Assembly (NCBI GenBank): GCA_902554885.1
Contig: CACDPV010000001.1
Coordinates: 62,001 to 126,000 of the forward strand
Length of the DNA: 64,000 nt
Reading direction: 5' to 3'
Origin: Paracoccaceae bacterium
Lineage (GTDB): Bacteria > Pseudomonadota > Alphaproteobacteria > Rhodobacterales > Rhodobacteraceae
The notes beneath the pieces were generated by a model that was not told the DNA's origin, made no database searches, and saw nothing but the letters and a program-made list of their open reading frames with translations. The translations under genes were made by a program, and so were the position numbers. This document shows positions 37,839 through 47,130 of the stretch, in pieces; position 1 is the first letter of the stretch; each line of letters opens with the position of its first letter.

Positions 37839-39698
37839 TCACTTTCGACCGAATAAGCGCTCTAGGTCGCTAAGCTTTAGTGAAATATGGGTAGGCCTCC
37901 CATGATTACATTGACCCGAGTTAGGTGTATTTTCCATTTCTCTTAAGAGGGAGTTCATTTCTTCAATTCTCAATCTACGACCTGAGCGAATAGATCCATG
38001 GCAAGCTATCCTTGACAGTACAGCATCGATTTTTTTCTCTAAACTCTCTGAATTTTCAAGATCTGCCAGTTCGTCTAAAATATCACTAATCAATTTTCCA
38101 ATATTTTCGGAATTCAAAATTGCTGGAATTTCTTGGACTGCAATAGAGTTTATACCGAACTGATTTATTTTCAGCCCATAACCGCTTAGCTTATCCTTAT
38201 ATTCCAGAAGTATAAGAATTTCTGATTCTGAGAATTCCAAAATTTCTGGAACTAAAAGTACTTGTACTTCAATCTTATTGTCTTTGATTTGTTTTTTTAA
38301 TTTTTCGTAAACCAATCGTTCATGTGCAGCATGCTGATCGATAATTACTATACCGTTATTGTTTTGTGAAATAATGTAGTTCTCATTAAATTGAGCAAGT
38401 GGTGCGCCTAAAGGAAAATTTTCAAATTCTTCTTTGAATTTAGCGGTTTGGTCTTTGGTCCCGAGATCGCGAGCCGAAGGTTCCCATGTTTCTTTAAAAG
38501 CTGGTTCAATAATTTTAGAGGGAGATCGGTTAATACCGGTGTAATTTTTACTTCGTAATCTATTATCAAATTTTTCCTCTACGGTGCTGGTCATATCGAG
38601 AGTCCCACGGCGCATACTTCCTAGGGCAGCTGTAGATAGAGTGCTTGATGATCTCTGTCCTTCAATTGCGATTAGCTTCTTAATTCCTGTAATTATTAAA
38701 CTGCGCACAGATTGGGGATCCCGAAAGCGCACTTCAGCTTTACCAGGGTGTACATTGACGTCTACAAATTCTGGACTGCAATTTATATAAATCGCCGCTG
38801 CAGGAAATCTATCTCGCGGCATAAAATCTGAATATGCTGCGCGCAGCGCCCCAATTAATTGTTTATCTCGTACTTGTCGGCTATTTACATAAAAATACTG
38901 CATAGCATTAGATGCGCGAGCATACGTTGGCAAGCAAACATACCCAGTTAAGTTTATGTCATCTCGGGTTACATCAATTGAAATAGCGTTTTTTGAAAAT
39001 TCTTTTCCCAATATTCTTGAGAGACGATTTTTTTTCGCTTTTATAGTGTCATCGCTCTCTTTCTGTACCTGGAGTAACATCCTGCTTTTTCCGGCTGTCT
39101 TGTCTATTAAAGTAAACCCAACACTAGGAGTAGAAATGGATAAACCCTTAACTGCGTCCGTAATGGCTTTTAGTTCAGATTTATTTGAGCGCAGGAATTT
39201 TAGCCGGGCTGGAGTGGCATAAAATAGGTCTCTTAATTCAATTGTTGTTCCTGGAACCCTTGCGGCTGGTTTTGTATTGGAAAAGTCTCCACCATTTACC
39301 GTAATTTCATAAGCACCGTGACCTTCCTTGTGAGAAACTATTCTTAGGCGGCCTACTGCTCCCAGGGATGGCAATGCTTCGCCCCGGAAACCAAAACTAT
39401 TAATGTCTAGCAAATTGTTATTCTTTAATTTAGAAGTTGCGTGCCTTCTAAGTGCCATTGGTAAATCAATCTCTGACATGCCGTGGCCGTCATCTGTTAC
39501 TCTTATTAGTGTCTTACCACCATCTGCTACTTCGATGAAAATATCTGTAGAACCAGCATCGATTGAGTTCTCTATTAATTCTTTTACTGCGGAGGCCGGC
39601 CGCTCTACAACTTCACCAGCGGCAATTTTATTTATTACAGTTTCATCTAACTGTTTAATCTCATTAGTTTGGCTTATTTTGTGGTCTATTTTGTTCAT
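37839..39698 (-). CDS. mutL: DNA mismatch repair protein MutL
   Basis: Couples mismatch recognition to strand removal. The 619-aa product has the GHKL ATPase N-terminus: KIAAGEVVERPASAVKELIENSIDAG with catalytic E40, DDGHGM and FRGEALPS near 108-115. The C-terminal domain carries DQHAAHERLVYE near 453-464, the metal-binding endonuclease motif DQHA-x2-E-x4-E, plus ACHGSIRSG and CNHGRP at the end. So this is the nicking type of MutL, unlike that of E. coli. No mutS is in the window. It appears to be a single gene. Confidence 0.95.
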   Translation of the reverse strand: MNKIDHKISQTNEIKQLDETVINKIAAGEVVERPASAVKELIENSIDAGSTDIFIEVADGGKTLIRVTDDGHGMSEIDLPMALRRHATSKLKNNNLLDINSFGFRGEALPSLGAVGRLRIVSHKEGHGAYEITVNGGDFSNTKPAARVPGTTIELRDLFYATPARLKFLRSNKSELKAITDAVKGLSISTPSVGFTLIDKTAGKSRMLLQVQKESDDTIKAKKNRLSRILGKEFSKNAISIDVTRDDINLTGYVCLPTYARASNAMQYFYVNSRQVRDKQLIGALRAAYSDFMPRDRFPAAAIYINCSPEFVDVNVHPGKAEVRFRDPQSVRSLIITGIKKLIAIEGQRSSSTLSTAALGSMRRGTLDMTSTVEEKFDNRLRSKNYTGINRSPSKIIEPAFKETWEPSARDLGTKDQTAKFKEEFENFPLGAPLAQFNENYIISQNNNGIVIIDQHAAHERLVYEKLKKQIKDNKIEVQVLLVPEILEFSESEILILLEYKDKLSGYGLKINQFGINSIAVQEIPAILNSENIGKLISDILDELADLENSESLEKKIDAVLSRIACHGSIRSGRRLRIEEMNSLLREMENTPNSGQCNHGRPTHISLKLSDLERLFGRK

Positions 39699-39755
39699 AC
39701 CACAACCAGTAGCATGTATAAGTCCGATTCTACCAAAGAAAAATGTAAGGTTTCA

Positions 39756-40934
39756 TTACTTACATACAAATTGTACAGCGTGTTTACCTGCCATACGGCC
39801 AGTAGCCATGCATGTCGTAATAAGATAGCCTCCAGTCGGTGCGTCCCAGTCCAGCATTTCGCCAGCACAGAATACTCCTGGTTGGCGTCTTAACATAAAA
39901 TTTTCATCTATTGAGTCCAGTTTCACTCCACCGGACGTGGAGATTGCAGTTTGGATTGGTCCCGTTCCGTTTAAAGGAACTTTGAGAGACTTTATACTTT
40001 TGGCTAGCAAAACTGGGTCATTGAAAACGTCCATGGCAAACTCTCTAAGTACAGTCTGCTTTATAGGTTCAAGCCTTAGACGCTTCCTAAGAATATTTGC
40101 TTTGCTAGACTTACCTATAGGTAAAGTTAATAATTTAGTTATTTTTTCAATTTCCCAGTCGGGTAGTAGATCAATTTTGAGATCTTCTCCTTTTTTTAGT
40201 GGTGCGGATAGTGAGTAAATTCCGCCACCCTCTATCCCGTTTCGTGAAATGACTATTTCTCCCCTTGAGGATGCACTTCCCGCAGATAGTTTGATCGATT
40301 TCAGAGGTTGTCCGAAATATTTGGACATTTTCGTAGACCATTTTACTAAAAAGCTACAGTTTGAGGCATGAAAATTTTCTACTTCAGTTGGGTCAAAAAG
40401 TGATTTCCAATCACCTGTGGAGCCCAGTTTAGGCCAGCTTGCTCCACCTAATGCTAAAATAATCCCATCGGCAGCCTCATTTACTAAACCTTGCGGTGTT
40501 TCGAAAGTAGCGATCTTATTAGATAAAGATTTTAGCTTCCAACGATTTTTACGTAAAACGCCAAATTCATCGAGTTTAGTTATCCAGTTTCGCAGCAATG
40601 GAGATGCTTTCATTTCTTTTGGGAAAACGCGACCAGTTGAACCAATAAAAGTTTGTATACCCAAAGAATTCGCAAATTTTATTACTTCAATTGGTCCGAA
40701 TTCATCTAATGCTCTATTAATAAAATTACCATTATGAGTGACATTTTTTTGGAAAACTTTGCCGTCTTCATGCATGGTCAGATTGAGCCCAGATTTTCCA
40801 GCCATTAGGAACTTTCTACCAAAAGTCGGCATGGAATCCACAAGAGTAACCTTTACGCCGCAGCGGATTGCAAAATCTGCAGCCATTAGTCCAGTCGGGC
40901 CACCTCCCACTATTAGTATTTTTTTATTAGTCAT
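39756..40934 (-). CDS. HI0933/TIGR03862-type flavoprotein
   Basis: A 392-aa putative NAD(P)/FAD oxidoreductase of the HI0933 (YhiN/BaiN) family. The FAD motif is KILIVGGGPTGLMAADFAI (4-22), then the family-specific GRKFLMAGKSGLNLT (about 40-54), and at the C-terminus GVFCAGEMLDWDAPTGGYLI. This is the TIGR03862 subgroup common in alphaproteobacteria, with an N-terminal FAD lobe and an inserted beta domain. The biochemical role is unproven. It is preceded by a divergent HNH gene. Confidence 0.88.
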   Translation of the reverse strand: MTNKKILIVGGGPTGLMAADFAIRCGVKVTLVDSMPTFGRKFLMAGKSGLNLTMHEDGKVFQKNVTHNGNFINRALDEFGPIEVIKFANSLGIQTFIGSTGRVFPKEMKASPLLRNWITKLDEFGVLRKNRWKLKSLSNKIATFETPQGLVNEAADGIILALGGASWPKLGSTGDWKSLFDPTEVENFHASNCSFLVKWSTKMSKYFGQPLKSIKLSAGSASSRGEIVISRNGIEGGGIYSLSAPLKKGEDLKIDLLPDWEIEKITKLLTLPIGKSSKANILRKRLRLEPIKQTVLREFAMDVFNDPVLLAKSIKSLKVPLNGTGPIQTAISTSGGVKLDSIDENFMLRRQPGVFCAGEMLDWDAPTGGYLITTCMATGRMAGKHAVQFVCK

Positions 40935-41047
40935 TCTTTATGTTTACATCCGATAGTGAACGATGTCGTTACTTATTCACAGGCAAAAAACAGTAAAAAT
41001 TGTCCTTTTCAGTTAGAAATAGAAATGAAGCATGCTACTTTTATACT

Positions 41048-41332
41048 ATGCTTGTGTGTGGATTATGTAACCGGCCCATTCCTTCTGATGCCCCCCAAAG
41101 CGTGCATCACTTAATTCCAAGGTCAAAAGGCGGTAAAAATGGTCCTACGGTTACCCTTCACCATTTATGCCATAAGGAAATTCACATTACTTTGTCGGAA
41201 ACTGAGCTGGCGCGCACTTATAATAATGTAGAGGCGCTGAGGACACATCCTAGGCTCGCAAAGTTCATTTCATGGGTTAAAAAAAGGCCACCAGAATTTT
41301 TGTCCAGATCGCGTGTGCGAAAAAAAAAGTAA
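41048..41332 (+). CDS. Small HNH nuclease-family protein
   Basis: A 94-aa protein from the ATG at 41048; the frame extends 16 codons upstream without good evidence. It has a zinc-ribbon CxxC (C4, C7), the HNH core VHHLIPRSKGG (H20, H21), LHHLCHKEIH (H38, H39, H42, H46), and a basic tail. This compact standalone HNH protein is common in alphaproteobacteria and is not linked to any phage or restriction gene here. Whether it cuts DNA is unknown. It ends directly against the convergent crotonase-like gene. Confidence 0.8.
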   Translation: MLVCGLCNRPIPSDAPQSVHHLIPRSKGGKNGPTVTLHHLCHKEIHITLSETELARTYNNVEALRTHPRLAKFISWVKKRPPEFLSRSRVRKKK

Positions 41333-41944
41333 TTACGGGATCATTTTTTTAATTGCTGAAGTTTGGTTGATTTTTGAATTTGATATGCCCAAACACAATT
41401 CATCAATTCTGGATAAAAAATTATCTTCTGAGACTATCTCATCAACCAACCCAAACTCATAAGCTGTTTTGCAACTAATTTTTTGACCTGCTAAAAGTAT
41501 AAATTTAGCCCTAGAAGAGCCGCAAATTTTGCTTAAGCGTAACGCATCACTGGGTTGGGGTAGGTAGCCCATTTTCATCACTGGATAGAAGAACTTTGCG
41601 TCTGCTAAACTAATGCGAATGTCGCATGCGAGTACCATTCCCATAGCTCCACCGGCAACCGTTCCGTTCAGCGCTGCAATAGTCATACAGGGCAAACGGT
41701 GTATTGTATCGGATAATAGTTCCCACTTAGGAGAAGTCGCTAATCCATTTTTTTTCACCTCATCTAGGTCTGCTCCAGCGCTAAAAACTTTTCCCGACCC
41801 AGAAATAATCACAGCTTTATTTTTATTTGATTGACTTACTATTCTGACGAGCTCATCAAGCATCTCAGATGTTATCGCGTTGGCTTTATCTGCTCGGTCT
41901 ATGGTAATGTATCGTATGTCATTTTTTAAGTGTGAGTTGATCAT
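41333..41944 (-). CDS. Crotonase-fold protein (enoyl-CoA hydratase/isomerase family)
   Basis: A 203-aa protein, shorter than the usual ~257 aa. The oxyanion-hole stretches are present: SAGADLDEVK and NGTVAGGAMGMVLACDI. The two catalytic glutamates of true enoyl-CoA hydratase appear to be lost: the position in GGGCE is glycine here, and QPE is replaced by YPV. It likely does another CoA-thioester reaction or is inactive. It overlaps the upstream SDR gene by four bases, so the pair is co-translated. Confidence 0.82.
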   Translation of the reverse strand: MINSHLKNDIRYITIDRADKANAITSEMLDELVRIVSQSNKNKAVIISGSGKVFSAGADLDEVKKNGLATSPKWELLSDTIHRLPCMTIAALNGTVAGGAMGMVLACDIRISLADAKFFYPVMKMGYLPQPSDALRLSKICGSSRAKFILLAGQKISCKTAYEFGLVDEIVSEDNFLSRIDELCLGISNSKINQTSAIKKMIP

Positions 41945-42690
41945 TTCATACCAATCTTCTGTCGTATTGTTGCATCTCGCAAACTAACTTCTTTGCCCAA
42001 ATATTCATTACCTGAATATGAGGCTAACCAAAGCAAGGCCTTTGCCGGCCACTTAGGGTCAATATGTGCAGACCACTCTAATTTGCTAACTTGATTAATT
42101 TGGCTATTCTTTATTTTGCGCTGCATATCTGTAGCAACTGTGCCAGGAGATAAGCCAATTGAACGAAGACCCAATTGTCGATATTCCAAATCTACACAGC
42201 GAACGAGCATATTTACGGCTGCTTTTGAAGTACAATAGTGGCTCCAAGCCTCTAATGGGTTGTGAGCGGCTCCAGAACTTAAAGTGAGAAATGTGCCACC
42301 ACCATTTTGCAACATAGAGGGGACTGCTAATTTGATAGCATAAAAAACACCTTTTAAATTTACATCAATTACATGATTCCAGTCATCTATGCTAATGTCC
42401 GTTAGGCTCTGAATTGGACTTATCGTTCCTGCATTGTTAATTACTATATCAATTTTTCCAAATTCTCTTAATGTTGTTGCAAACATCGTTTCCATTTGCT
42501 TAAATTCGGCGATGTTCACGACATGGACTCGTGCTTTGGGTCCAATTTTCTTTGCAAGCTGTGAGAGTTTTTTTTCATCTTGCGCTACTAACACAACCGT
42601 TGCCCCGTTGCGCGCAAATTCTTCTGCCGTGGCAGCCCCGATCCCACGACTTGCACCAGTCACAATTACGGTTTTTCCATTTAAGCTCAT
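41941..42690 (-). CDS. Short-chain dehydrogenase/reductase
   Basis: A 249-aa SDR. The cofactor motif TGASRGIG is at 11-18, NNAG near 90, and the active-site YxxxK in SHYCTSKAA near 156. The C-terminal GTVATDMQ and GKEVSLRD segments are typical. Cofactor preference is not clear, although a residue pattern without an Asp after the second strand would fit NADP. First gene of a two-gene unit with the crotonase-like protein; the substrate is unknown. Confidence 0.88.
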   Translation of the reverse strand: MSLNGKTVIVTGASRGIGAATAEEFARNGATVVLVAQDEKKLSQLAKKIGPKARVHVVNIAEFKQMETMFATTLREFGKIDIVINNAGTISPIQSLTDISIDDWNHVIDVNLKGVFYAIKLAVPSMLQNGGGTFLTLSSGAAHNPLEAWSHYCTSKAAVNMLVRCVDLEYRQLGLRSIGLSPGTVATDMQRKIKNSQINQVSKLEWSAHIDPKWPAKALLWLASYSGNEYLGKEVSLRDATIRQKIGMK

Positions 42691-42785
42691 TTTTTGGCCA
42701 AATTGTTTTCAAATTAAAACTATCTGGGTTGACGATAGACTAAGCAGACCCCAGATTAAAGCATATGTTTTGGCAGAGAAAACTC

Positions 42786-44315
42786 ATGATACCTAAGAAA
42801 CTACTTACAATTATTGTTCTTGTACTTTTTTCAGCTAGTTCTTCAAACTCTTGGGCACAAATGAATGCCACAATAGTTTGGGATGAAATTAAACACATTG
42901 CGTCTGAAAACGGATATAAAATTTCTGCTTTAATAAACCAAAGTGAAAATGGCATAAAAATCAATGACTTTTCCTTAATTAACAAAGCTACTGAAACAAG
43001 CGAAGTTGCAACTGTCGAAATAGATTTATTAGATATACAGATTCTAGAAACAAGTGATGGGTCCGTGGAAATTCGGCCTGATTACGGCCAAGAAATAACG
43101 ATTAAATTGTATGAAGGAGGCGAGGTTTCATCATTTGTTTTGAAGCCTCTGAGTGATAATACAACTATGGTAATCAGTGGAGAAGTGGGTGCTCCAGCTT
43201 TTCAAATAAATTCCTCACTCTTTGGGCTGCAATTAATAGAATACGACTTACCATCAATGTATCAAGGAAATGAATTTTTTGAGGCTAGCATAATTTTAAA
43301 TGAAATGGTCTCAAATCAAGCTTTTGCGGGAAAAATACAAGATAGTCCAAAAAGTTCATTCCAGGCAGGTTCTATAAATCTGTTTTTGAACTTTGATCTA
43401 CCCGCTGAGCAAATGTCTGGACTTGTCAAATATAATTTAGAGGACATATTAGTAATTTCGAGACAAGATAATTTAGGCTCAAATACTTCAGCAAAATTAA
43501 CTAATTTACTAGAAACGGGCTACAGTGCTCTAGGTTCTTATAGTGTCGGGGCAGGCTCTATTGAATTTGATTTTTCAAGTCCAGATGGCAATTTAAAGGG
43601 CAAATTAGCATCCGAAAACTCTAATGTCAGTAGCAGTCTAACGCAGAATGGACTTCTTTTTGACGCATATTTTGCGAATGGACTTTTCAAGTTAAGCTCA
43701 TCAGTAATGCCAATTCCTGTTGATATATCTTTGAAGAATGGAAATTATGGTTTTACTGTACCAATTTTAAAACAAATGCAGTCTCAGAATTTTGGCTTAC
43801 GACTTGGTTTCTCGGACCTTCAAATTGCACAAGATTTATGGGAATTGTTAGATCCCAACAACACTCTTAAAAATGACCCAATCAATGCGAAGATCGCTTT
43901 TTCGGGCAAGGCTAAGTTGCTTGAAAATTTAATAGAGCTTCGCCCTGACATCTATGAAGATAATAACTTGAACCCAGTTCCCTTTGAGGTTGACGAGATG
44001 TTTCTTGAAAAATTAGATCTTTCCTTGATGGGAACATCCTTACAAGGTGAGGGAAGTGTTTCTCTCGACAATGAAGATCTTACAACTTTCGCTGGGTTCC
44101 CCAAGCCAGTTGGCTCATTTGAATTTGTCTTATCTGGTGTAAATGGACTTGTTGATAAACTAATAAGTAGCGGGTTTATAGATTCTGACACAGGAATGGG
44201 TGCAAGAATGATGTTGAGTATGTTTACCATACCAACTGGTGAAGATGAGCTAAGTTCAAAGATAGAGTTTAACAGCCTTGGCCACATTTTAGCTAATGGA
44301 CAAAGGCTGAGGTAA
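42786..44315 (+). CDS. DUF2125 family exported protein
   Basis: A 509-aa protein from the ATG at 42786; AGAG precedes it, and the longer frame adds seven residues. A signal peptide (KKLLTIIVLVLFSASSSNSWA) is cleaved before QMNA. The remainder is beta-rich, with many Ser/Asn/Asp and repeated short strands, consistent with DUF2125, a periplasmic or outer-membrane-associated family of alphaproteobacteria with no known role. No transmembrane anchor is seen at the C-terminus. It is followed after 52 nt by tldE, possibly in the same transcript. Confidence 0.8.
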   Translation: MIPKKLLTIIVLVLFSASSSNSWAQMNATIVWDEIKHIASENGYKISALINQSENGIKINDFSLINKATETSEVATVEIDLLDIQILETSDGSVEIRPDYGQEITIKLYEGGEVSSFVLKPLSDNTTMVISGEVGAPAFQINSSLFGLQLIEYDLPSMYQGNEFFEASIILNEMVSNQAFAGKIQDSPKSSFQAGSINLFLNFDLPAEQMSGLVKYNLEDILVISRQDNLGSNTSAKLTNLLETGYSALGSYSVGAGSIEFDFSSPDGNLKGKLASENSNVSSSLTQNGLLFDAYFANGLFKLSSSVMPIPVDISLKNGNYGFTVPILKQMQSQNFGLRLGFSDLQIAQDLWELLDPNNTLKNDPINAKIAFSGKAKLLENLIELRPDIYEDNNLNPVPFEVDEMFLEKLDLSLMGTSLQGEGSVSLDNEDLTTFAGFPKPVGSFEFVLSGVNGLVDKLISSGFIDSDTGMGARMMLSMFTIPTGEDELSSKIEFNSLGHILANGQRLR

Positions 44316-44367
44316 CTCTAGCTAGTACCTTGAACGAAATGAATCCAATTAAGAAGAATGATTTAAA

Positions 44368-45717
44368 ATGATTCCTGATACTCTTGAGGTAGTTGCTCAG
44401 AAATTGCTAGACTGCGCTAAATCGATGGGTGCAGATGAAGCAGACGTGATAGCCACTAAAGGGCAGTCAATAAATGTTGATGTTCGAAACGGTGCTTTAG
44501 AAAATGCTGATCGCTCTGAAGGTGCAGAAGTGGGCTTGCGCGTACTGGTTTCGCAAAGGCAAGCAATCGTCTCATCATCTGATATATCTGATACCACGCT
44601 TGATCTTATGGTCGAGCGCGCAATTGCTATGGCAAAAGATGCCCCTCCAGACAAATATGCAGGTCTGGCTAGTGTCAATCAATTGGCTAAACAGCGAGAT
44701 TTGTCTGAGCTGGAAATCTGTGACCCTGCCAGTGAACCATCTCCAACTAAATTACAGGAAAAGGCAGAAATAGCGGAGGCCTCTGCGCTTGAAGTGGGTG
44801 GTGTTTCTCAGGTATCTGGTGCGTCAGCATCTTATGGTAAATACTCTGTTTTTATGGCTGCCACTAATGGGTTTACAGCTAATTATGACAGATCAAGTAA
44901 TTCAGTTTCTTGTGTTGCAATTGCCGGCGAAGGCTTAAATATGGAACGTGATTATGATGCGGATACACGCGTGTATCAGTCTGATCTAAGGTCATCTGAT
45001 GAAATTGGCCGAACGGCTGGGTTGCGAGCTGTAGAACGTTTAAACCCCAGACGGCCAGCTACTGGTAGTTACCCGGTTATATATGATGAAAGAATATCAT
45101 CTGGGCTAGTTGGTCATTTTCTTAGCGCGATAAACGGAGCTGCAATTACTCGAGGTTCGAGCTGGCTTAAAGATTCATTAGGCAAGCAAGTTTTGCCGAG
45201 TACGTGTAAATTAGTTGAAAACCCTCATCGCTTGAGAGCTGGAGCATCGAGGTTATTTGACTCAGAAGGTTTAGCCACAAAGAAGCGTGAGATTTTGAGT
45301 AAAGGCGTTTTGAATGGTTGGACATTAGATCTAGCCAGTGCGAGAAAATTGGGTATGAAACCGACTGCAAACGCCTCAAGGAATGTGAGTTCAAACCCTT
45401 CACCAACAAATTGGAATATAGAACTCAGTTCTCCTGAAAATTACTGTGATAATTTGTTAAGTGAGATGAGAAATGGTCTCCTTGTGACATCTTTAATCGG
45501 CTCCACAATAAATCCTAATACTGGAGATTACTCGCGAGGTGTCTCTGGATTTTGGGTAGAGAATGGTCAGATATGTTATCCAGTCAGTGAAATTACAATA
45601 GCTGGTAATCTAAAAGAAATGCTCAAAAAAATTATACTGGGAAATGACGCTCAACGGCACCTTTCATATGTTGTACCTTCGATTTTAGTTGAGGATATGA
45701 CACTTGCAGGATCCTGA
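44368..45717 (+). CDS. pmbA: TldE/PmbA metalloprotease-family protein
   Basis: A 449-aa member of the TldD/PmbA family; in E. coli TldD-TldE cleaves peptides such as unfolded microcin and CcdA. N-terminal family features include DVRNGALENADRSEGAEVGLRVLV (about 35-58). The HExxxH motif belongs to TldD and is absent, so this is the TldE/PmbA partner, not the catalytic subunit. The C-terminal half has GDYSRGVSGFWVENG. The tldD gene is not in the window. The stop overlaps the next gene by 14 nt. Confidence 0.9.
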   Translation: MIPDTLEVVAQKLLDCAKSMGADEADVIATKGQSINVDVRNGALENADRSEGAEVGLRVLVSQRQAIVSSSDISDTTLDLMVERAIAMAKDAPPDKYAGLASVNQLAKQRDLSELEICDPASEPSPTKLQEKAEIAEASALEVGGVSQVSGASASYGKYSVFMAATNGFTANYDRSSNSVSCVAIAGEGLNMERDYDADTRVYQSDLRSSDEIGRTAGLRAVERLNPRRPATGSYPVIYDERISSGLVGHFLSAINGAAITRGSSWLKDSLGKQVLPSTCKLVENPHRLRAGASRLFDSEGLATKKREILSKGVLNGWTLDLASARKLGMKPTANASRNVSSNPSPTNWNIELSSPENYCDNLLSEMRNGLLVTSLIGSTINPNTGDYSRGVSGFWVENGQICYPVSEITIAGNLKEMLKKIILGNDAQRHLSYVVPSILVEDMTLAGS

Positions 45718-46483
45718 TCTTAACCTCCTGATAACAGCAGCTCAAAAAGCTGGCGAATTAGCTAAGAAATATGACTTGGAAAGGCTTAAAGTTTGGGAGA
45801 AAGAGGGTGCCGCAGGTCCAGTGACCGAGGCGGACATTGAAATAGATAGAATGCTTTTTCAATACTTAACTGAAGCGAGACCAGACTATGGTTGGTTATG
45901 TGAGGAAAGCACGTATGATTTTCCACATTATGAGAGATCGTGTTCTTTTGTAATTGATCCCATAGATGGAACTAGAGATTTTATCAAAGGTGGTAACAAC
46001 TGGTCACATTCTTTTGCCGTTGTTAAAAATGGTAAAGTAAGCGCAGCAGTTGTCTATGTGCCGCGACAAGACTTACTTTTCTCAGCATATCTTGGTGGCG
46101 GTTCTTGGTTAAATGGTAAGAGAAATCAAATAAAGGCAATAAACAAGACTGGTGAGTTTGATTTAATCGCCGCTAAGTTGGTTGAGGATGATAAAATTTG
46201 GAAGTTAAATTCAAAGCCGAGGTTCAATCGAGAACATAAGCCTTCTATTGCATTTAGAATGGCCAGTGTGTCTCAGGGACAATACCATGCAATGATGACA
46301 TTGAGAGACTCCTGGGAATGGGATGTATGTGCAGGGTCTCTTTTAATAACCGAGTCAGGCGGAATTGTTCTAGATCGCTATATGAAGCAGCCAATCTTTA
46401 ATACAAAAAGACTAAAGACCAGCGGTATAATAGCCGGTACTGCAGAAGTGGTTAATTTAATTGGGTCTTCTCTAAATCTTTAA
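45704..46483 (+). CDS. Inositol monophosphatase/CysQ-family phosphatase
   Basis: A 259-aa lithium-sensitive-type phosphatase. Metal-site motifs are WLCEES (64-69), DPIDGT (85-90) and WEWDVCAG near 205. It may hydrolyse 3'-phosphoadenosine 5'-phosphate (CysQ) or inositol phosphates; motif order alone does not decide. The start is TTG at 45704 with GAGGA eight bases upstream; the nearby ATG is in another frame. The start overlaps tldE by 14 nt. The end overlaps the convergent chrR by 12 nt. Confidence 0.85.
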   Translation: MQDPDLNLLITAAQKAGELAKKYDLERLKVWEKEGAAGPVTEADIEIDRMLFQYLTEARPDYGWLCEESTYDFPHYERSCSFVIDPIDGTRDFIKGGNNWSHSFAVVKNGKVSAAVVYVPRQDLLFSAYLGGGSWLNGKRNQIKAINKTGEFDLIAAKLVEDDKIWKLNSKPRFNREHKPSIAFRMASVSQGQYHAMMTLRDSWEWDVCAGSLLITESGGIVLDRYMKQPIFNTKRLKTSGIIAGTAEVVNLIGSSLNL

Positions 46484-47128
46484 AAATGGCTGCACCAGTT
46501 TGTGTACAAATGTTTGAAATTTCAAAGGAGCATCTGTAACTGCTAAACAAACACAATCTTCGCCTTCTACTGCTACTGGTTGGTGGTCAAGATCTTCATC
46601 TGCCATTTCAACATCACCTGGTCCAAAGCGAGCGACTTCGTCTTCAAAGGCACCTTTCAATACCAAAGTAAGTTCATTCCCGTTATGACTGTGATGAGGA
46701 ACTGCTGTGCCAGCAGGTATATAAAGTAACCTGGCTGTCGAATTGCCTGATGTTTTTAGAAGCGATTGTTTTACGCCCAATCCGATCGGCCGCCATTTTA
46801 CATCATGTAGCGATCCACCAATATAATCACTCAAAGCTGATGGAACATCTGATGCGGCTCTCTCAAGAATCTGTGTGGTTTGAGTCGGTTGGCTTTCTAT
46901 TAATGCCATAACACTTTCAAAACTTTCGTCACTCATTTCCTCTGGATCAGATACGTCTAATAATGCACCGCCCACTGCTTCATAACTTTCTAAAGCGGCT
47001 CTACAGTCGTCACACATCGAGATATGAGTGGCAACTGCAAGTGAGAATGCTTCACACAGTGTCCCATTAGAATATCTCATTAATAAATCTTCACTTAAAT
47101 GGTGCTTAATTTTTTTATCGTTTTTCAT
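46472..47128 (-). CDS. chrR: ChrR-type zinc anti-sigma factor
   Basis: A 218-aa cytoplasmic anti-sigma factor that holds RpoE until singlet oxygen or related stress. The N-terminal zinc-binding anti-sigma domain has H9/H10, H35, C39 and C42 (THISMCDDC). The C-terminal cupin domain has H146, H148, E152 and H182, matching the metal ligands of R. sphaeroides ChrR with a shift of five. It follows rpoE by two bases, the standard operon. All ligands needed for the known mechanism are present, so it should be functional. Confidence 0.93.
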   Translation of the reverse strand: MKNDKKIKHHLSEDLLMRYSNGTLCEAFSLAVATHISMCDDCRAALESYEAVGGALLDVSDPEEMSDESFESVMALIESQPTQTTQILERAASDVPSALSDYIGGSLHDVKWRPIGLGVKQSLLKTSGNSTARLLYIPAGTAVPHHSHNGNELTLVLKGAFEDEVARFGPGDVEMADEDLDHQPVAVEGEDCVCLAVTDAPLKFQTFVHKLVQPFLKI

Positions 47129-47130
47129 AT

